Below are positions 25,801 to 34,283 of a stretch of 64,000 bases of DNA, piece by piece. Every line of letters begins with the position of its first letter. Position 1 is the stretch's first letter. The notes beneath the pieces are model-generated. The model worked only from the letters and a program-made list of their open reading frames with translations, was not told where the DNA came from and ran no database searches. The stretch comes from an uncultured Pseudomonadota bacterium (GTDB lineage: Bacteria > Myxococcota_A > UBA796 > CAJQPC01). The position numbers and the translations under genes were made by a program. The stretch spans positions 39,332 to 103,331 of the forward strand of contig CAJXRZ010000014.1 of NCBI GenBank assembly GCA_913060515.1, read 5' to 3'.

Positions 25801-25944
25801 GCCATCGATCAGGACGCATCCCTCTTCGTAGGAAGCGGTGCCCGTGTCGTCCGTTCCACCGGTGTCATCTCCGTTGGTGTCGTCTTTGTTGCAGCCGACA
25901 AGGGCGACGAGACCGGCGAGAAGGATCAGGGGGCGCTGGCGCAT
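22804..25944 (-). CDS. giant parallel beta-helix lipoprotein with MopE-like insert
   Basis: 1046 residues. A lipoprotein signal (MRQRPLILLAGLVALVGC) is followed by a tether rich in Asp, Thr and Gly. Then comes a very long right-handed parallel beta-helix with repeats such as VSISNSNFTA, LELSNSTFTK and VDIENLTISG. About residues 525-595 (DAGLKVGDELYIYNTGEYLM) look like an inserted small beta domain. Near residues 885-971 two Asp/Cys motifs (DGDCNDFDPDQY and DGDCDEYNASRNPGG, with FNCDG and GDCDG) match MopE/metal-binding repeats seen in myxobacterial surface proteins; the helix resumes after them. The ATG at 25944 has GAGG nine bases upstream. It is probably a surface adhesin or glycan-binding scaffold; enzymatic activity is not excluded. 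Confidence 0.82.
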   Translation of the reverse strand: MRQRPLILLAGLVALVGCNKDDTNGDDTGGTDDTGTASYEEGCVLIDGGRAEGYANLSDALLAADEGATIEIGGCAGMDQAVEITQSVSIVGPGSASFVWDAPVNEAAVTITGASDVTLSGFALTSSRNGIEVNSASNVSVDDVDFQEIASTAVKSTNSTNVSISNSNFTAPGFGAIEVSGGSASLSDSTSAGAKGFVIHAIDGASATATGNTVNDTTYTELNAEGGIDDGFAFWAESGSITTEDNVMSNNIVAVFVNQGDTTMTGDQISGGIYGVYGVFGSADIQDVSVLNAATVGAILVGQSEDIRVVDSVFETDPETSFSSYADPTAWTGGGLTIQTDGEVTVEGVDITGWNTLGLSIAGRDSTVTATVTDVVVSNCGRFGIGMADGDFTLVDTFVEDLRLADDPALVNQGGSLSVGYGVSVSSSTVNWSGGGILNTAVTSATIQNSEWVMDGATVGNAGTEGNGIGLGLWGLSSTLELSNSTFTKSPNYGGIANYFGTLKADALTFEDNDWAYASARDWYIGNGSGTVGATDSTTLTTTTNLVDAGLKVGDELYIYNTGEYLMVASITSDTEVELASFPTADPTGSSFAIYRAATAYSSWYSVDVVSNGAISTEITNSTFTTGADGIQVIGGDSDVLFENLTFTDYIDTGIYIYRAPDDPSYGDVELLDVTMNNVGYSGVRCNNSAVDIENLTISGTMERVLGTIYLDADGEELYNSTYTSSGVTAFLNADCDLAVEGMSITDASYHSFLSSGGSLELSDVVINAGSDLGPTSQASVEIRWGDESPVLLADNVEISDTYGDSMRVIGNGQTGSVSLDGLAISRSGASGLSIVGMGQALITDFDASDNAEHGLRVAGDATLDAAVLSNNGEYGLWAGQDQDGDGQTIADGDCNDFDPDQYLGAYESTYSYEDFNCDGLSGDGAWTTSDLDGDGYGISDGDCDEYNASRNPGGVDAPGIDGDCDGVAGELTGDVSISNSTLSGNTLGGLYLSGHDGDVDGNTITSNLGYGMTCESDVSFDTCSSNDLSGNTLGALSGCDACIEI

Positions 25945-26085
25945 GGGCAAAACCTCGGGACGGTGGGGCATTGGGGCCGATGGCCCGGTTCTGGGCAGGG
26001 TAGCCCTAGCCTGGGCGCTCCACAAGGGGCGTCAAGAGCCATCCACGTGGGTTAGCTTCCGCTCCCTCGCCCCAGGAGTGTGTCC

Positions 26086-27636
26086 GTGGACAAGAAGAGT
26101 CAGCTTGAGCGTCTGCAGCAAATGACCGAGAGCGCCTTGTCAGGCGGCGGAGAAGCGCGCATCGCCCGCCAGCACAAAGCGGGTCGGCTCACGGCACGGG
26201 AACGCATTGAGCAGCTCCTGGACCCTGGCACTTTCCGCGAACTCGACCGCTTCGTGACGCATCGCTGCGCCGACTTTGGGATGGAGAAGAACCGCCCCTT
26301 GGGCGACGGAGTTGTGACCGGATCCGGCCGCATCGAGGGGCGTCTGGTCTACCTCTTCGCTCAGGACTTCACGGTCTTTGGCGGCAGTCTGTCCCACGCC
26401 TACGCGGAGAAGATCTGCAAAGTGATGGACTTGGCGGGCCGGAACGGCGCGCCACTCTTGGGCCTGAACGACAGCGGCGGCGCCCGAATCCAGGAGGGTG
26501 TGGCCAGCTTGGGCGGCTACGCGGACATCTTCCTGCGCAACACGATGTACTCGGGCGTGATCCCTCAGCTCAGCGCCATCATGGGCCCCTGCGCAGGCGG
26601 CGCGGTCTACTCGCCAGCGATCACCGACTTTGTCGCGATGGTGGACAAGACCTCGTACATGTTCGTGACCGGTCCCGATGTGATCAAGACCGTCACCCAC
26701 GAAGAGGTGACGCAGGAAGAGCTGGGAGGGGCGGGGACCCACACCGCCAAGAGTGGCGTGGCCCACTTCATGACGCCCGATGAGCCAGCCCTGTTGGCGC
26801 TGATGCGAGAGATGCTCTCCTTCATGCCTCAGAACAACATGGAAGAGGCGCCTCCCAAGGCGACGGATGATCCCAACGATCGGTCCTGCCCTGAGCTGGA
26901 CGATCTGATTCCGGACAACCCGAACAAGCCCTACGACATCAAGGACCTGATCACCTCGGTTGCCGATGACGGTCACTTCTTGGAAGTTCAAGGGGACTAC
27001 GCGGCGAACATCGTCATCGGTTGGATTCGTCTCGGCGGCCGCAGCGTGGGCGTCGTGGCAAATCAGCCGGCTCACTTGGCGGGTGTTCTGGACATCGATG
27101 CCTCGCTGAAGGCCGCACGCTTCGTGCGCTTCTGCGATGCCTTCAACATCCCGCTCTTGGTTCTGGAGGACGTGCCTGGCTTCCTCCCGGGAACGGCCCA
27201 GGAGTTTGGCGGAATCATCAAGCATGGAGCCAAGCTGCTCTATGCCTTTGCCGAGGCCACGGTCCCCAAGGTGACTCTGATCACCCGCAAGGCCTATGGC
27301 GGCGCCTACTGCGTGATGAACTCCAAGCACCTGCGGGCCGACGCCAACTTCGCTTATCCAACAGCGGAGATTGCAGTGATGGGGCCCGATGGGGCTGTGA
27401 ACATCATCTACCGCCGGGAGCTCTCCCAAGCGGAGGATCCTGAGGCAATGCGGGCAGAGTTGGTCGCGGCCTACCGCGAGAAGTTCGCCAACCCCTACCA
27501 GGCCGCCTCCCTCGGCTACATCGACGACGTGCTGCTCCCCAACGAGACACGGCGTCGTTTGATCGAGACCTTCGACTCTCTTGAGAACAAGCGAGCCGAG
27601 AATCCGCCCAAGAAGCACGGCAACATCCCTCTCTAG
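26086..27636 (+). CDS. acyl-CoA carboxylase beta (carboxyltransferase) subunit
   Basis: 516 residues, closest in pattern to propionyl-CoA carboxylase beta (PccB) and methylmalonyl-CoA decarboxylase alpha. Two crotonase-like halves are visible: the N-half with [13 protein letters not shown] and [12 protein letters not shown], the C-half with [32 protein letters not shown] and [11 protein letters not shown]. It moves carboxyl from biotin to acyl-CoA. No biotin carboxylase or carrier gene is adjacent, so partners must be elsewhere. The GTG at 26086 is chosen because AGGAG is seven bases upstream; a GTG at 26080 is too close. Confidence 0.93.
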   Translation: MDKKSQLERLQQMTESALSGGGEARIARQHKAGRLTARERIEQLLDPGTFRELDRFVTHRCADFGMEKNRPLGDGVVTGSGRIEGRLVYLFAQDFTVFGGSLSHAYAEKICKVMDLAGRNGAPLLGLNDSGGARIQEGVASLGGYADIFLRNTMYSGVIPQLSAIMGPCAGGAVYSPAITDFVAMVDKTSYMFVTGPDVIKTVTHEEVTQEELGGAGTHTAKSGVAHFMTPDEPALLALMREMLSFMPQNNMEEAPPKATDDPNDRSCPELDDLIPDNPNKPYDIKDLITSVADDGHFLEVQGDYAANIVIGWIRLGGRSVGVVANQPAHLAGVLDIDASLKAARFVRFCDAFNIPLLVLEDVPGFLPGTAQEFGGIIKHGAKLLYAFAEATVPKVTLITRKAYGGAYCVMNSKHLRADANFAYPTAEIAVMGPDGAVNIIYRRELSQAEDPEAMRAELVAAYREKFANPYQAASLGYIDDVLLPNETRRRLIETFDSLENKRAENPPKKHGNIPL

Positions 27637-27648
27637 TGCCCGTTTCCT

Positions 27649-27677
27649 TTGACGGCGTCATGGCGGCCGGATAAACG
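27649..27677 (+). promoter_or_regulatory. possible promoter for the rpsP operon
   Basis: TTGACG (27649-27654) and TAAACG (27672-27677) are separated by 17 bases, in the short gap before rpsP. The -10 match is weak. A seven-base hairpin (GGCGGCC/GGCCGCC, 27662-27685) overlaps it and could instead mark the end of the carboxylase message. Confidence 0.3.
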
Positions 27678-27716
27678 GGGCCGCCTATCATCTACAGCAC
27701 ACCTTCGAGGTATTGC

Positions 27717-27968
27717 ATGGTTCGAATCCGCCTGACCCGTATGGGCGCCAAGAAGCGGCCCTTTTACCGGGTAGTCGCAGCTGACGCGCGCTCCCCCCGT
27801 GATGGCCGCTGCATCGAGCAGCTCGGCTACTACGACCCCATGAAGAAGCCTTTCGGCCTGAAGCTCGATCTCGAGCGCGTCGATTACTGGCTCTCCGTTG
27901 GCGCACAGCCATCCGACACTGTCGGACACCTCATCAAGCGTGCCCGTACCGCACCGGTCGAGGCTTGA
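27717..27968 (+). CDS. rpsP: 30S ribosomal protein S16
   Basis: 83 residues, full length. The start [20 protein letters not shown] and the motif [10 protein letters not shown] are typical of S16. It is the first gene of the conserved rpsP-khpA-rimM-trmD-rplS block. Confidence 0.98.
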   Translation: MVRIRLTRMGAKKRPFYRVVAADARSPRDGRCIEQLGYYDPMKKPFGLKLDLERVDYWLSVGAQPSDTVGHLIKRARTAPVEA

Positions 27969-27970
27969 GC

Positions 27971-28228
27971 ATGAGCGCTGAGGAACTCGTCGGCTTTTTG
28001 GTCCGTGGACTCGTCGACAACCCCGACGATGTCGACGTCCAGCCTTTGGAGGGAGATGCCTCCCTCGTCCTCGAGGTCACCGTGAACGCGGATGATGTCG
28101 AGCTCGTCAAGGGCGACGACGGCGAGACCATGCGGCACCTCAAGGCTGTCGTTTCCGCTGCTGCTGGCAAGCGGAAGACCATCGTGGAGTTGGTGGCAAG
28201 CCATGGCGAGGCCGAAGAAGAAGAGTAG
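27971..28228 (+). CDS. khpA: KH-domain RNA-binding protein KhpA
   Basis: 85 residues in the usual place between rpsP and rimM. It starts with MSAEELVGFLVRGLVDNPDD, close to the KhpA/YlqC pattern. The KH GxxG loop reads VKGDDGET: the two glycines are kept but the usual basic residues between and after them are acidic, so RNA contact may be altered. The ATG at 27971 is preferred to a TTG six bases earlier. The 3' end overlaps rimM by 26 bases. Confidence 0.9.
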   Translation: MSAEELVGFLVRGLVDNPDDVDVQPLEGDASLVLEVTVNADDVELVKGDDGETMRHLKAVVSAAAGKRKTIVELVASHGEAEEEE

Positions 28229-28748
28229 CGCTGCACGCGATGGCGAGCTGTCCTTTGGGCAGGTTGTCGGCGCGTTCGGTGTGGACGGGGAGCTGCGGGT
28301 GCATTTGCACAACCGCAGCTCTACGCTCCTTCATGGGGGAGGGGATGTGGTCCTAGCGGGGCCCAAGGGCGAGCGCGAGACCGTGCAGCTCATGACCCGC
28401 GGAGGAACCGGTGGCCGTGTTCTGGCCCGTGTTCGGGGTGTCAAGACCCCGGAGCAGGCTGTGGCTTGGTTGGATTGGGAGATTTTGATCCCCACGTCCA
28501 TGCTGCCTGAGCTCCCAGACGGTGAGTTTTACCACCACGACATTCTGCGCGCGATGGTGTTGGATGACCAAGGCAAGCCTCTGGGCATGGTCACGGAGAT
28601 CCACGATCATGGCACCGTTGAGGTGTGGGTGATCAAGACCCCGAAGGGGGAAGAGGTCTACTTCCCGGTCCTTCTTGACAACTTGGTAGAAGTGAACCCG
28701 GCGCTTCGCCGCATCGTGTTGAAGGCCGGGGTGATCCATTGCGAATAG
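28203..28748 (+). CDS. rimM: ribosome maturation factor RimM
   Basis: 181 residues. RimM helps assemble the 30S head by binding S19. The N-terminal domain has FGQVVGAFGVDGELRVH and the PRC-barrel domain follows (GEFYHHDILRAMV, PVLLDNLVEVNPALRRIVL). The start inside khpA fits the compact operon. The stop overlaps trmD by ten bases. Confidence 0.94.
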   Translation: MARPKKKSSAARDGELSFGQVVGAFGVDGELRVHLHNRSSTLLHGGGDVVLAGPKGERETVQLMTRGGTGGRVLARVRGVKTPEQAVAWLDWEILIPTSMLPELPDGEFYHHDILRAMVLDDQGKPLGMVTEIHDHGTVEVWVIKTPKGEEVYFPVLLDNLVEVNPALRRIVLKAGVIHCE

Positions 28749-29428
28749 ACCTGCTCACACTCCACCCTGAGCTCGTGCGTTCTCCCCTGGACCACAGCAT
28801 TATGGGACGGGCCCGTGCCGCGGGCCTGGCTGACCTACGGGTCATGGACATTCGGGAGCATGCTCCCGGCAAGCATCGTCAGTGCGACGACTCACCCTAC
28901 GGGGGAGGCGCCGGCATGGTCATGAAAGTGAACGTTGTGGACGCAGCGATCCAAGCCGCCCGTGAACAGGATGCGGAAGAGGGGAGCCAAGCCAAGGTGA
29001 TCCTGATGAGCCCGGCCGGTCGGCCTCTCACCCAGGCGCTGGCCCAAGAGCTCTCCCAGGAGAAGCACCTCATCTTGGTCTGTGGCCACTACGAGGGCAT
29101 CGATGCACGCATTGAGTCCCTGGTCGATGACGAGATCAGTATCGGTGACTTTGTGCTCACCGGTGGCGAGCTCGCCGCACTGGTGATCGTGGACGCTGTC
29201 ATTCGATTGCGCCCAGGTGTGCTTGGGAACAGCGCCAGCCCAGAGGAGGAGTCCTTCTCCGAGGGCCTGCTGGAGTACCCCCAGTACACCCGGCCGCGTA
29301 GCTACAAGGGCCAGGATGTGCCCGAAGTGCTGCTCAACGGGAACCACGCGCACATCGATGCGTGGCGTGAGCAGCAGTCTTTGCAGCGCACCCGTGCGCG
29401 CCGGCCAGACCTGCTCAAGCAGAACTGA
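28739..29428 (+). CDS. trmD: tRNA (guanine-37-N1)-methyltransferase
   Basis: 229 residues. The SPOUT knot motifs are clear: DDSPYGGGAGMVMK, CGHYEGIDARI and SIGDFVLTGGE. It methylates G37 of tRNAs to prevent frameshifting. A TTG start overlaps the end of rimM by ten bases, which implies coupled translation. An rplS gene follows after 132 bases. Confidence 0.97.
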   Translation: MRIDLLTLHPELVRSPLDHSIMGRARAAGLADLRVMDIREHAPGKHRQCDDSPYGGGAGMVMKVNVVDAAIQAAREQDAEEGSQAKVILMSPAGRPLTQALAQELSQEKHLILVCGHYEGIDARIESLVDDEISIGDFVLTGGELAALVIVDAVIRLRPGVLGNSASPEEESFSEGLLEYPQYTRPRSYKGQDVPEVLLNGNHAHIDAWREQQSLQRTRARRPDLLKQN

Positions 29429-29471
29429 TCCACTCCCTCGGCTACTGCACCTTGCCGAGCGAGCACTAAAC

Positions 29472-29522
29472 CGATAGTCGCGGGTGTCCGCGGCCACAAA
29501 GGTGCCCCGCCCATGCGGGTCG
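29472..29522 (+). promoter_or_regulatory. possible structured leader of rplS
   Basis: The 132-base gap between trmD and rplS contains two G+C hairpins: CGCGG/CCGCG (29479-29492) and CCGC/GCGG around 29507-29518. Ribosomal protein L19 is leader-regulated in some phyla. Whether this is such a leader is a guess from position and folding only. Confidence 0.25.
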
Positions 29523-29560
29523 ACAGTCCTTCCAGGGCCCATCTACGGAGATTTTTCGCC

Positions 29561-29920
29561 ATGGCGAACCTACAGCAAATCGAAAAGAGTCTCGTCGAGC
29601 AGTCCGACGATTCCATCCAGATTGGTGACACCGTCAAGGTTCACGTCCGCATCCTGGACGGCGCCAAGGAGCGCGTCCAGATCTTTCAGGGCACCGTGAT
29701 TGCTCGCAAGCACGCTGGCGTGCGCGAGACCATCACCGTCCGGAAGATCTCGAACGGTGTCGGCGTGGAGCGTGTTTTCCCAATTCACGCACCCGTGATC
29801 TCGAAGATCGAGGTCAAGAGCCGTCACTACGTGCGTCGCGCCAAGCTCTACTACTTGCGCAACTTGCGCGGTAAGAAGGCTCGTTTGCGCGAGATCAAGG
29901 ACTTCTACAGCAAGAAGTAG
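29561..29920 (+). CDS. rplS: 50S ribosomal protein L19
   Basis: 119 residues. IQIGDTVKVHVRILDGAKER and FQGTVIARKHAGVRETITVR are the L19 signature, and the C-terminus is basic. The ATG at 29561 gives the normal length; an upstream in-frame ATG at 29513 would add 16 atypical residues. Confidence 0.98.
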   Translation: MANLQQIEKSLVEQSDDSIQIGDTVKVHVRILDGAKERVQIFQGTVIARKHAGVRETITVRKISNGVGVERVFPIHAPVISKIEVKSRHYVRRAKLYYLRNLRGKKARLREIKDFYSKK

Positions 29921-29926
29921 GGCACT

Positions 29927-30295
29927 TTGGCCAGCCTCCGCGACAAACAAGCGGCCCTCCAATCGGGGGCCGATGCGGAGGCGGCTGTAGCCCGCTTGCT
30001 CGAGTCTCAAGGCTGGCTGGTCCTGGCACGCAATTGGCGTGGCGGGAACGGCGAGCTTGATTTGGTTGTGCGTGATGGTTCTAGACTTCGCATCGTCGAG
30101 GTCAAGCTCCGTCAGGTGCACGACTGTGTGGGCTTGGACGCAGTGGACGGTCGCAAGCTCAAGAAGCTGGAGCGCGCAGCCGAGGCCTTTCTACAGGACT
30201 ACGATGGTCCCGTGGACGAGGTCTGTTTCCTGGTGGCCCTGGTCCTTGTGGGGCCGGACGGTTGGCAGATCCAACTCTATGACGATCCGGTCTGA
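29927..30295 (+). CDS. yraN: YraN family protein (UPF0102, restriction-fold)
   Basis: 122 residues with a restriction-endonuclease-like core: GADAEAAVARLLESQGW, then GGNGELDLVV and RIVEVKLR, giving the E-x-D and E-x-K metal-site pattern of UPF0102. Function is not settled in the family; it is often near rsmI and rplS as here. A TTG start lies six bases after rplS, and the stop overlaps rsmI by one base (TGATG). Confidence 0.9.
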   Translation: MASLRDKQAALQSGADAEAAVARLLESQGWLVLARNWRGGNGELDLVVRDGSRLRIVEVKLRQVHDCVGLDAVDGRKLKKLERAAEAFLQDYDGPVDEVCFLVALVLVGPDGWQIQLYDDPV

Positions 30296-31113
30296 TGCCT
30301 CTCTTCGTTCTGGCCACGCCCATCGGCAACCTTGGTGACCTCAGTCCGCGTTCGCGTGAGGCCCTGAGCAGCGCCGACTTTGTGGCGGCGGAAGACACCC
30401 GGGTCACGCGCAAGCTCTACACCGCCTTGGGCATTCCTGCGCCTGAGCTGGTGAGCTACCGCAGCCACGACGAAGAGCGCCGCGCGGCCAGCTTGGTCCA
30501 ACGCTTGGTGGGCGGAGAGCGTGCAGTGCTCGTGAGCGATGCGGGCACCCCTGCGGTCTCAGACCCGGGACGCTTCCTGGTCCAGGCCTGCCACGCCCAT
30601 GGGGTCCCTGTGCACGCCCTTGCCGGTCCCAGTGCGTCTGCGGCCGCCATCAGCGTCTCCGGTCTCGATGCAGCGCCCTTCCACTTCTTGGGGTTTCCTC
30701 CACGCAAGGGTGGGCAGCTCAAGCGTTGGTTGATCGAGTACGGCCAGCTGCCTGGGGCCCTGGTCCTCTTCGAGGCACCCACGCGCACGGTCGCAACGCT
30801 CCAGGCCATCGCTGAGCTCATGCCAGACCGCCAGGTGTGTCTGTGCAGGGAGATGACCAAGCTGCATGAAGAGGTCAAGCTGGCCTCGGCTGCGGAGCTG
30901 GCTCTCAGTCTCTCCGAGCGAGAGCGTGTCCGGGGCGAGGTCGTCTTGGTCGTGGGCCCAGGTTTGGCTACCAAGGAAGAGAGCACCACCCCCGATGCGG
31001 ACTCCGGCAGTCTCAAGTCGGTGGCGCTTGTTCTGGCGGAACGCTGGGGCGTGAAGAAGCGTACGGCCTACCAGGCGCTTCTTAAGCTTGAAGCTGAGCT
31101 ATCTCAGGATTGA
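30295..31113 (+). CDS. rsmI: 16S rRNA (cytidine-1402-2'-O)-methyltransferase
   Basis: 272 residues. LFVLATPIGNLGDLSPR at the start, AEDTRVTRKL, and LVSDAGTPAVSDPG mark the tetrapyrrole-methylase fold of RsmI. It modifies the P-site region of 16S rRNA. It is the last gene of the translation block. Confidence 0.96.
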   Translation: MPLFVLATPIGNLGDLSPRSREALSSADFVAAEDTRVTRKLYTALGIPAPELVSYRSHDEERRAASLVQRLVGGERAVLVSDAGTPAVSDPGRFLVQACHAHGVPVHALAGPSASAAAISVSGLDAAPFHFLGFPPRKGGQLKRWLIEYGQLPGALVLFEAPTRTVATLQAIAELMPDRQVCLCREMTKLHEEVKLASAAELALSLSERERVRGEVVLVVGPGLATKEESTTPDADSGSLKSVALVLAERWGVKKRTAYQALLKLEAELSQD

Positions 31114-31137
31114 GCTGCCGTCTATGAGAGGCCCGCC

Positions 31138-32175
31138 CTATCGGAACATGACCACCAGGTCTGCGCGGGTGTCGAAGCGCACGGTGTTTGAGCCGGTCTG
31201 CACCAGGTAGGGGTTCTCAAGCTGGGTGGGCATGACGTAGGACACGTCGCTGGCCAGCTCAAGCTTGAGGTACTCGAAGAGGCGCCAGTAGATGCCGATT
31301 CCGCCAACGAAGCGGGTCTGCTCACCCATCGTGGTCACGCCCCCCAGGCTGGAGTCCAGCACGCTGGGCAGGTAGAGCCCGCTGGGCATGTCTCCCCAGG
31401 ACTGGTAGGCAAAGCCCATTCGGAAGTCCACGGCGAACTCAGCCTGGGAGATGGGGTCTGCGAAGGTGTGCACTTCGACGCCGCTCATCACCAGGAGCTC
31501 GTCCGGGTTGATGACGGTCGCCTGGACCTGTGTGCCGTCGGCTGCGATCAGGGTCGCGTTGGTTTCACCGACCCGGCTGTAGGTCGCCGTGAGGTGAGGC
31601 TGGCTGCGGCCCAGCTCCTTGGAGAAGGCACCGCGAAGGCGCAGGGTGGAGGCTCCATGGCCCGCACCACGCTCTGCGGCGCTCAGGTCGTAGAAGTTGG
31701 TGGCGTCCTTTGTGCGGTAGCTCAGGTCCAGCAGCCAACTGGCTTGGTTGCCACGGTTGGTGAAGTCTCGCTCCGAGAAAGGGGCGACCTGTACGCCCAT
31801 CCAGACGCCCGAGAGACCGCTTCCGGTGACGGGGTCGCGCTCGATGGGGAGTCCGCTCTGCATGGAGCCGCGACCGAAGGTGGGATCGAAGGCCATGGAC
31901 TGGGCATCGCTCCAGCCCACCTGCTGCTTGGCTGTGATCGGAAACTCCAAGGTCAGCGCGGCGATCGGAGCGACCCCGAAGGAGCCGCCCACGTGCACCC
32001 GATGGTCCTGGGTCACCAGCTGGCCCACGGAGACCTCTTCGCCTTTGACAGGCTCCACCAATGAGCCCGTTTGGTAGCTCATCCGGTAGCCGGCGTAGAC
32101 GTCGCCGCGAAGGAATGGAGGAAGGTCGGTCGGCTCGGCAGCCAAGGCGCCGGAGATCAGCAGAAGATGCAGCAT
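31138..32175 (-). CDS. predicted outer-membrane beta-barrel protein
   Basis: 345 residues with no family I recognise. A short signal peptide (MLHLLLISGALA) is followed by many alternating strands (VYAGYRMSYQTG, WLLDLSYRTKD, ELASDVSYVM), and the chain ends in Phe-Arg (ADLVVMFR). No ribosome site is obvious for the ATG at 32175; a TTG at 32211 would add 12 residues including one Arg. It converges with rsmI across 24 bases and shares its strand with the NtrC-type regulator upstream. Confidence 0.65.
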   Translation of the reverse strand: MLHLLLISGALAAEPTDLPPFLRGDVYAGYRMSYQTGSLVEPVKGEEVSVGQLVTQDHRVHVGGSFGVAPIAALTLEFPITAKQQVGWSDAQSMAFDPTFGRGSMQSGLPIERDPVTGSGLSGVWMGVQVAPFSERDFTNRGNQASWLLDLSYRTKDATNFYDLSAAERGAGHGASTLRLRGAFSKELGRSQPHLTATYSRVGETNATLIAADGTQVQATVINPDELLVMSGVEVHTFADPISQAEFAVDFRMGFAYQSWGDMPSGLYLPSVLDSSLGGVTTMGEQTRFVGGIGIYWRLFEYLKLELASDVSYVMPTQLENPYLVQTGSNTVRFDTRADLVVMFR

Positions 32176-32221
32176 GGACAGAGGGTACGGCGAGGAGTGG
32201 TCCCTGGGCAACCGCTGCCAC

Positions 32222-33577
32222 TCAGTCTTCTCGCAGGCCGTAGTCCTTCATCTTTGTCTGGAGGGACTTTCGGGAGATGCCAAGCCGCTTTGCGGCGCGG
32301 GTGACGTTGTGCTGCTCTGCCTGCAGGGCCTCCCGGATCCTGGCCCTTTCGAGCTTGGCGGTGTGCACGCGCACGTAGTCCTTGAGGGGCAGACCCTCCA
32401 TCTGGCTGCTCTCAGGGCTGCGTGCCCCGCCGGTCAGACCGGGCAACTCGGGAAGCCCGATCCACTCGCCATCCGCCAAGAGGACAGCGCGCTCCATGAA
32501 GTTCTCAAGTTCCCGGATGTTCCCGGGCCAGTGCCATGCGGCCAGGGCCTCGCTGGCCGCTGGAGTGAGGCCCTTGAGCTGCCGACCCAGGCGCTGGTTG
32601 AAGCGCTCCAGGAAGTGGCCGGCCAGAAGGACCACATCTTCGCTGCGCTCTCTTAGGGGAGGCAGGTGCATGGGAATCACGTTGAGGCGGTAGTAGAGAT
32701 CTTGGCGAAAGTCGTTGCTGCGGGCGGCTTCGGCCAGATCCCGGTTCGTGGCAGCGATCAGGCGAACGTCCACGTCGATGCTGCGCAGGCCGCCCACTCT
32801 CTCAAAGCGTCGCTCCTGCAGAACACGGAGCAGCTTGACCTGCATGTCTGCAGGCAGCTCGCCCACCTCGTCCAGGAGCAGTGTGCCGCCGTGGGCGAGC
32901 TCGAAGCGGCCCGGCTTGGACTGCACAGCGCCGGTGAAGGCCCCGCGCTCGTGGCCGAAGAGCTCGGACTCGAAGAGGTTCTCTGGAATCGCGCCGCAGT
33001 TCACGGTGATGAATGGGCCAGATGCCCGGTCGGACTGCTGGTGCAGTGCGCGCGCCACCAGCTCCTTTCCGGTTCCTGACTCTCCGGTGATCAACACCGT
33101 GGTGGGGGAGGGCGCGACGCGGGCGATGAGGTCGAAGATCTTCCGCATCGAGGGGGTCTGGCCGATGATCGCGAAGCGGCCGGGTGCGGGCTGCACCTTT
33201 GTCTGGCTGATCTGGCCCGAGGCCACGGCTTTGGCGATGATTCGCTGAAGGTCGTCCCGGTCGAAGGGCTTGGTGATGTAGTCGTGCGCACCCTGTTTGA
33301 TGGCCTCGACTGCGGAATCGACCGTTCCATGGGCGGTGATCAGGATCACCGGGAGCGCGCTGCGGTGGTCGGCGCACCAACGAAGAAGCTCCAGACCCCC
33401 GACCCCAGGCATCTTCATGTCCGAGACGACGGCGTCGAAGTCGTCCTCTTGCAAGGCGGCGATCGCCTCCGCCCCATCGCAAGCGGTCTGGGTCTCGTAC
33501 CCGTCACGTCGAAGGTGAGCGGAGAGAACCTTTCGGATGCTGGGCTCGTCATCGACGATCAGGATGCGTTTGGCCAT
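32222..33577 (-). CDS. NtrC-type sigma-54-dependent response regulator
   Basis: 451 residues in three domains. The receiver (2-120) has the phospho-acceptor in VVSDMKMPG. The AAA+ core (about 140-370) has Walker A GESGTGKE, the sigma-54 contact loop ERGAFTGA and Walker B LLLDEVGEL. A Fis-type helix-turn-helix follows at the end (NVTRAAKRLGISRKSLQTKM). It activates sigma-54 promoters when phosphorylated. No histidine kinase gene is adjacent, so it is an orphan here. The ATG at 33577 gives a normal receiver start. The tlpA gene is divergent across a 112-base gap that contains a repeated CATCGAA (33621 and 33638). Confidence 0.95.
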   Translation of the reverse strand: MAKRILIVDDEPSIRKVLSAHLRRDGYETQTACDGAEAIAALQEDDFDAVVSDMKMPGVGGLELLRWCADHRSALPVILITAHGTVDSAVEAIKQGAHDYITKPFDRDDLQRIIAKAVASGQISQTKVQPAPGRFAIIGQTPSMRKIFDLIARVAPSPTTVLITGESGTGKELVARALHQQSDRASGPFITVNCGAIPENLFESELFGHERGAFTGAVQSKPGRFELAHGGTLLLDEVGELPADMQVKLLRVLQERRFERVGGLRSIDVDVRLIAATNRDLAEAARSNDFRQDLYYRLNVIPMHLPPLRERSEDVVLLAGHFLERFNQRLGRQLKGLTPAASEALAAWHWPGNIRELENFMERAVLLADGEWIGLPELPGLTGGARSPESSQMEGLPLKDYVRVHTAKLERARIREALQAEQHNVTRAAKRLGISRKSLQTKMKDYGLRED

Positions 33578-33689
33578 GGCGGGAGCGTAACCTTGCTCCG
33601 CCTTTACACCCGCCGTGAGACATCGAATACACTTCGGCATCGAAGCGTTGTGTTGGCTGTCTGCATCCAACGCCTTCCACGGAGTCCCA

Positions 33690-34265
33690 ATGTCCCGCAA
33701 GATCGCCAGCGCACTTGTCCTCGCCACAGCTGGAGCTGTGCTCTTCTCGGCCGCCCCAGCCGTAGACGCCGCCGATTCTCAGGCTGCTGGCTTTACGCTC
33801 CGAGACACCTCCAACAAGGAGGTCAGCCTGGAGGAGCAGAAGGGCAAGGTGGTGTTGATCAGCTTCTGGGCCACATGGTGCGCACCCTGCGTCTCCGAGC
33901 TTCACCACGTGCAGAAGCTCTACGCCGAGTACCAAGACGAGGGCCTGCAGGTCCTCGCCATCTCCATCGACGCTGCCCGCGACGCGGCCAAGGTCAAGCC
34001 AACGGTGAAGTCCAAGGGCTGGACCTTCCCTGTTCTGCTCGACAAGCAGACCACCGTGGTCAACCAGTACTTCCCCTCCAAGGCCATCCCCTACAGCGAG
34101 CTGATCGACCCGGAAGGGAACAGCATCTACAAGCACGCCAGCTACACGGCGGGCGATGAGTGCGAGCTGGCCCACAAGGTCATCGAGGCCTTGACTGCAT
34201 TGAACGGAAAGGCACCCGAGAAGGACATGGCCGCTGAGCTGTGTGCCGGGGAAGCCGCTCACTAG
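33690..34265 (+). CDS. TlpA-family periplasmic thiol-disulfide protein
   Basis: 191 residues: a standard signal peptide (MSRKIASALVLATAGAV…) and a thioredoxin fold with the redox motif WATWCAPC and the cis-Pro loop KAIPYSEL. Such proteins reduce or isomerise disulfides of envelope proteins. GGAG lies five bases before the ATG. The next gene, a barrel protein, begins 18 bases after the stop, so the two are probably one transcript. Confidence 0.92.
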   Translation: MSRKIASALVLATAGAVLFSAAPAVDAADSQAAGFTLRDTSNKEVSLEEQKGKVVLISFWATWCAPCVSELHHVQKLYAEYQDEGLQVLAISIDAARDAAKVKPTVKSKGWTFPVLLDKQTTVVNQYFPSKAIPYSELIDPEGNSIYKHASYTAGDECELAHKVIEALTALNGKAPEKDMAAELCAGEAAH

Positions 34266-34283
34266 CCTCCTCTGGGAGAACTC

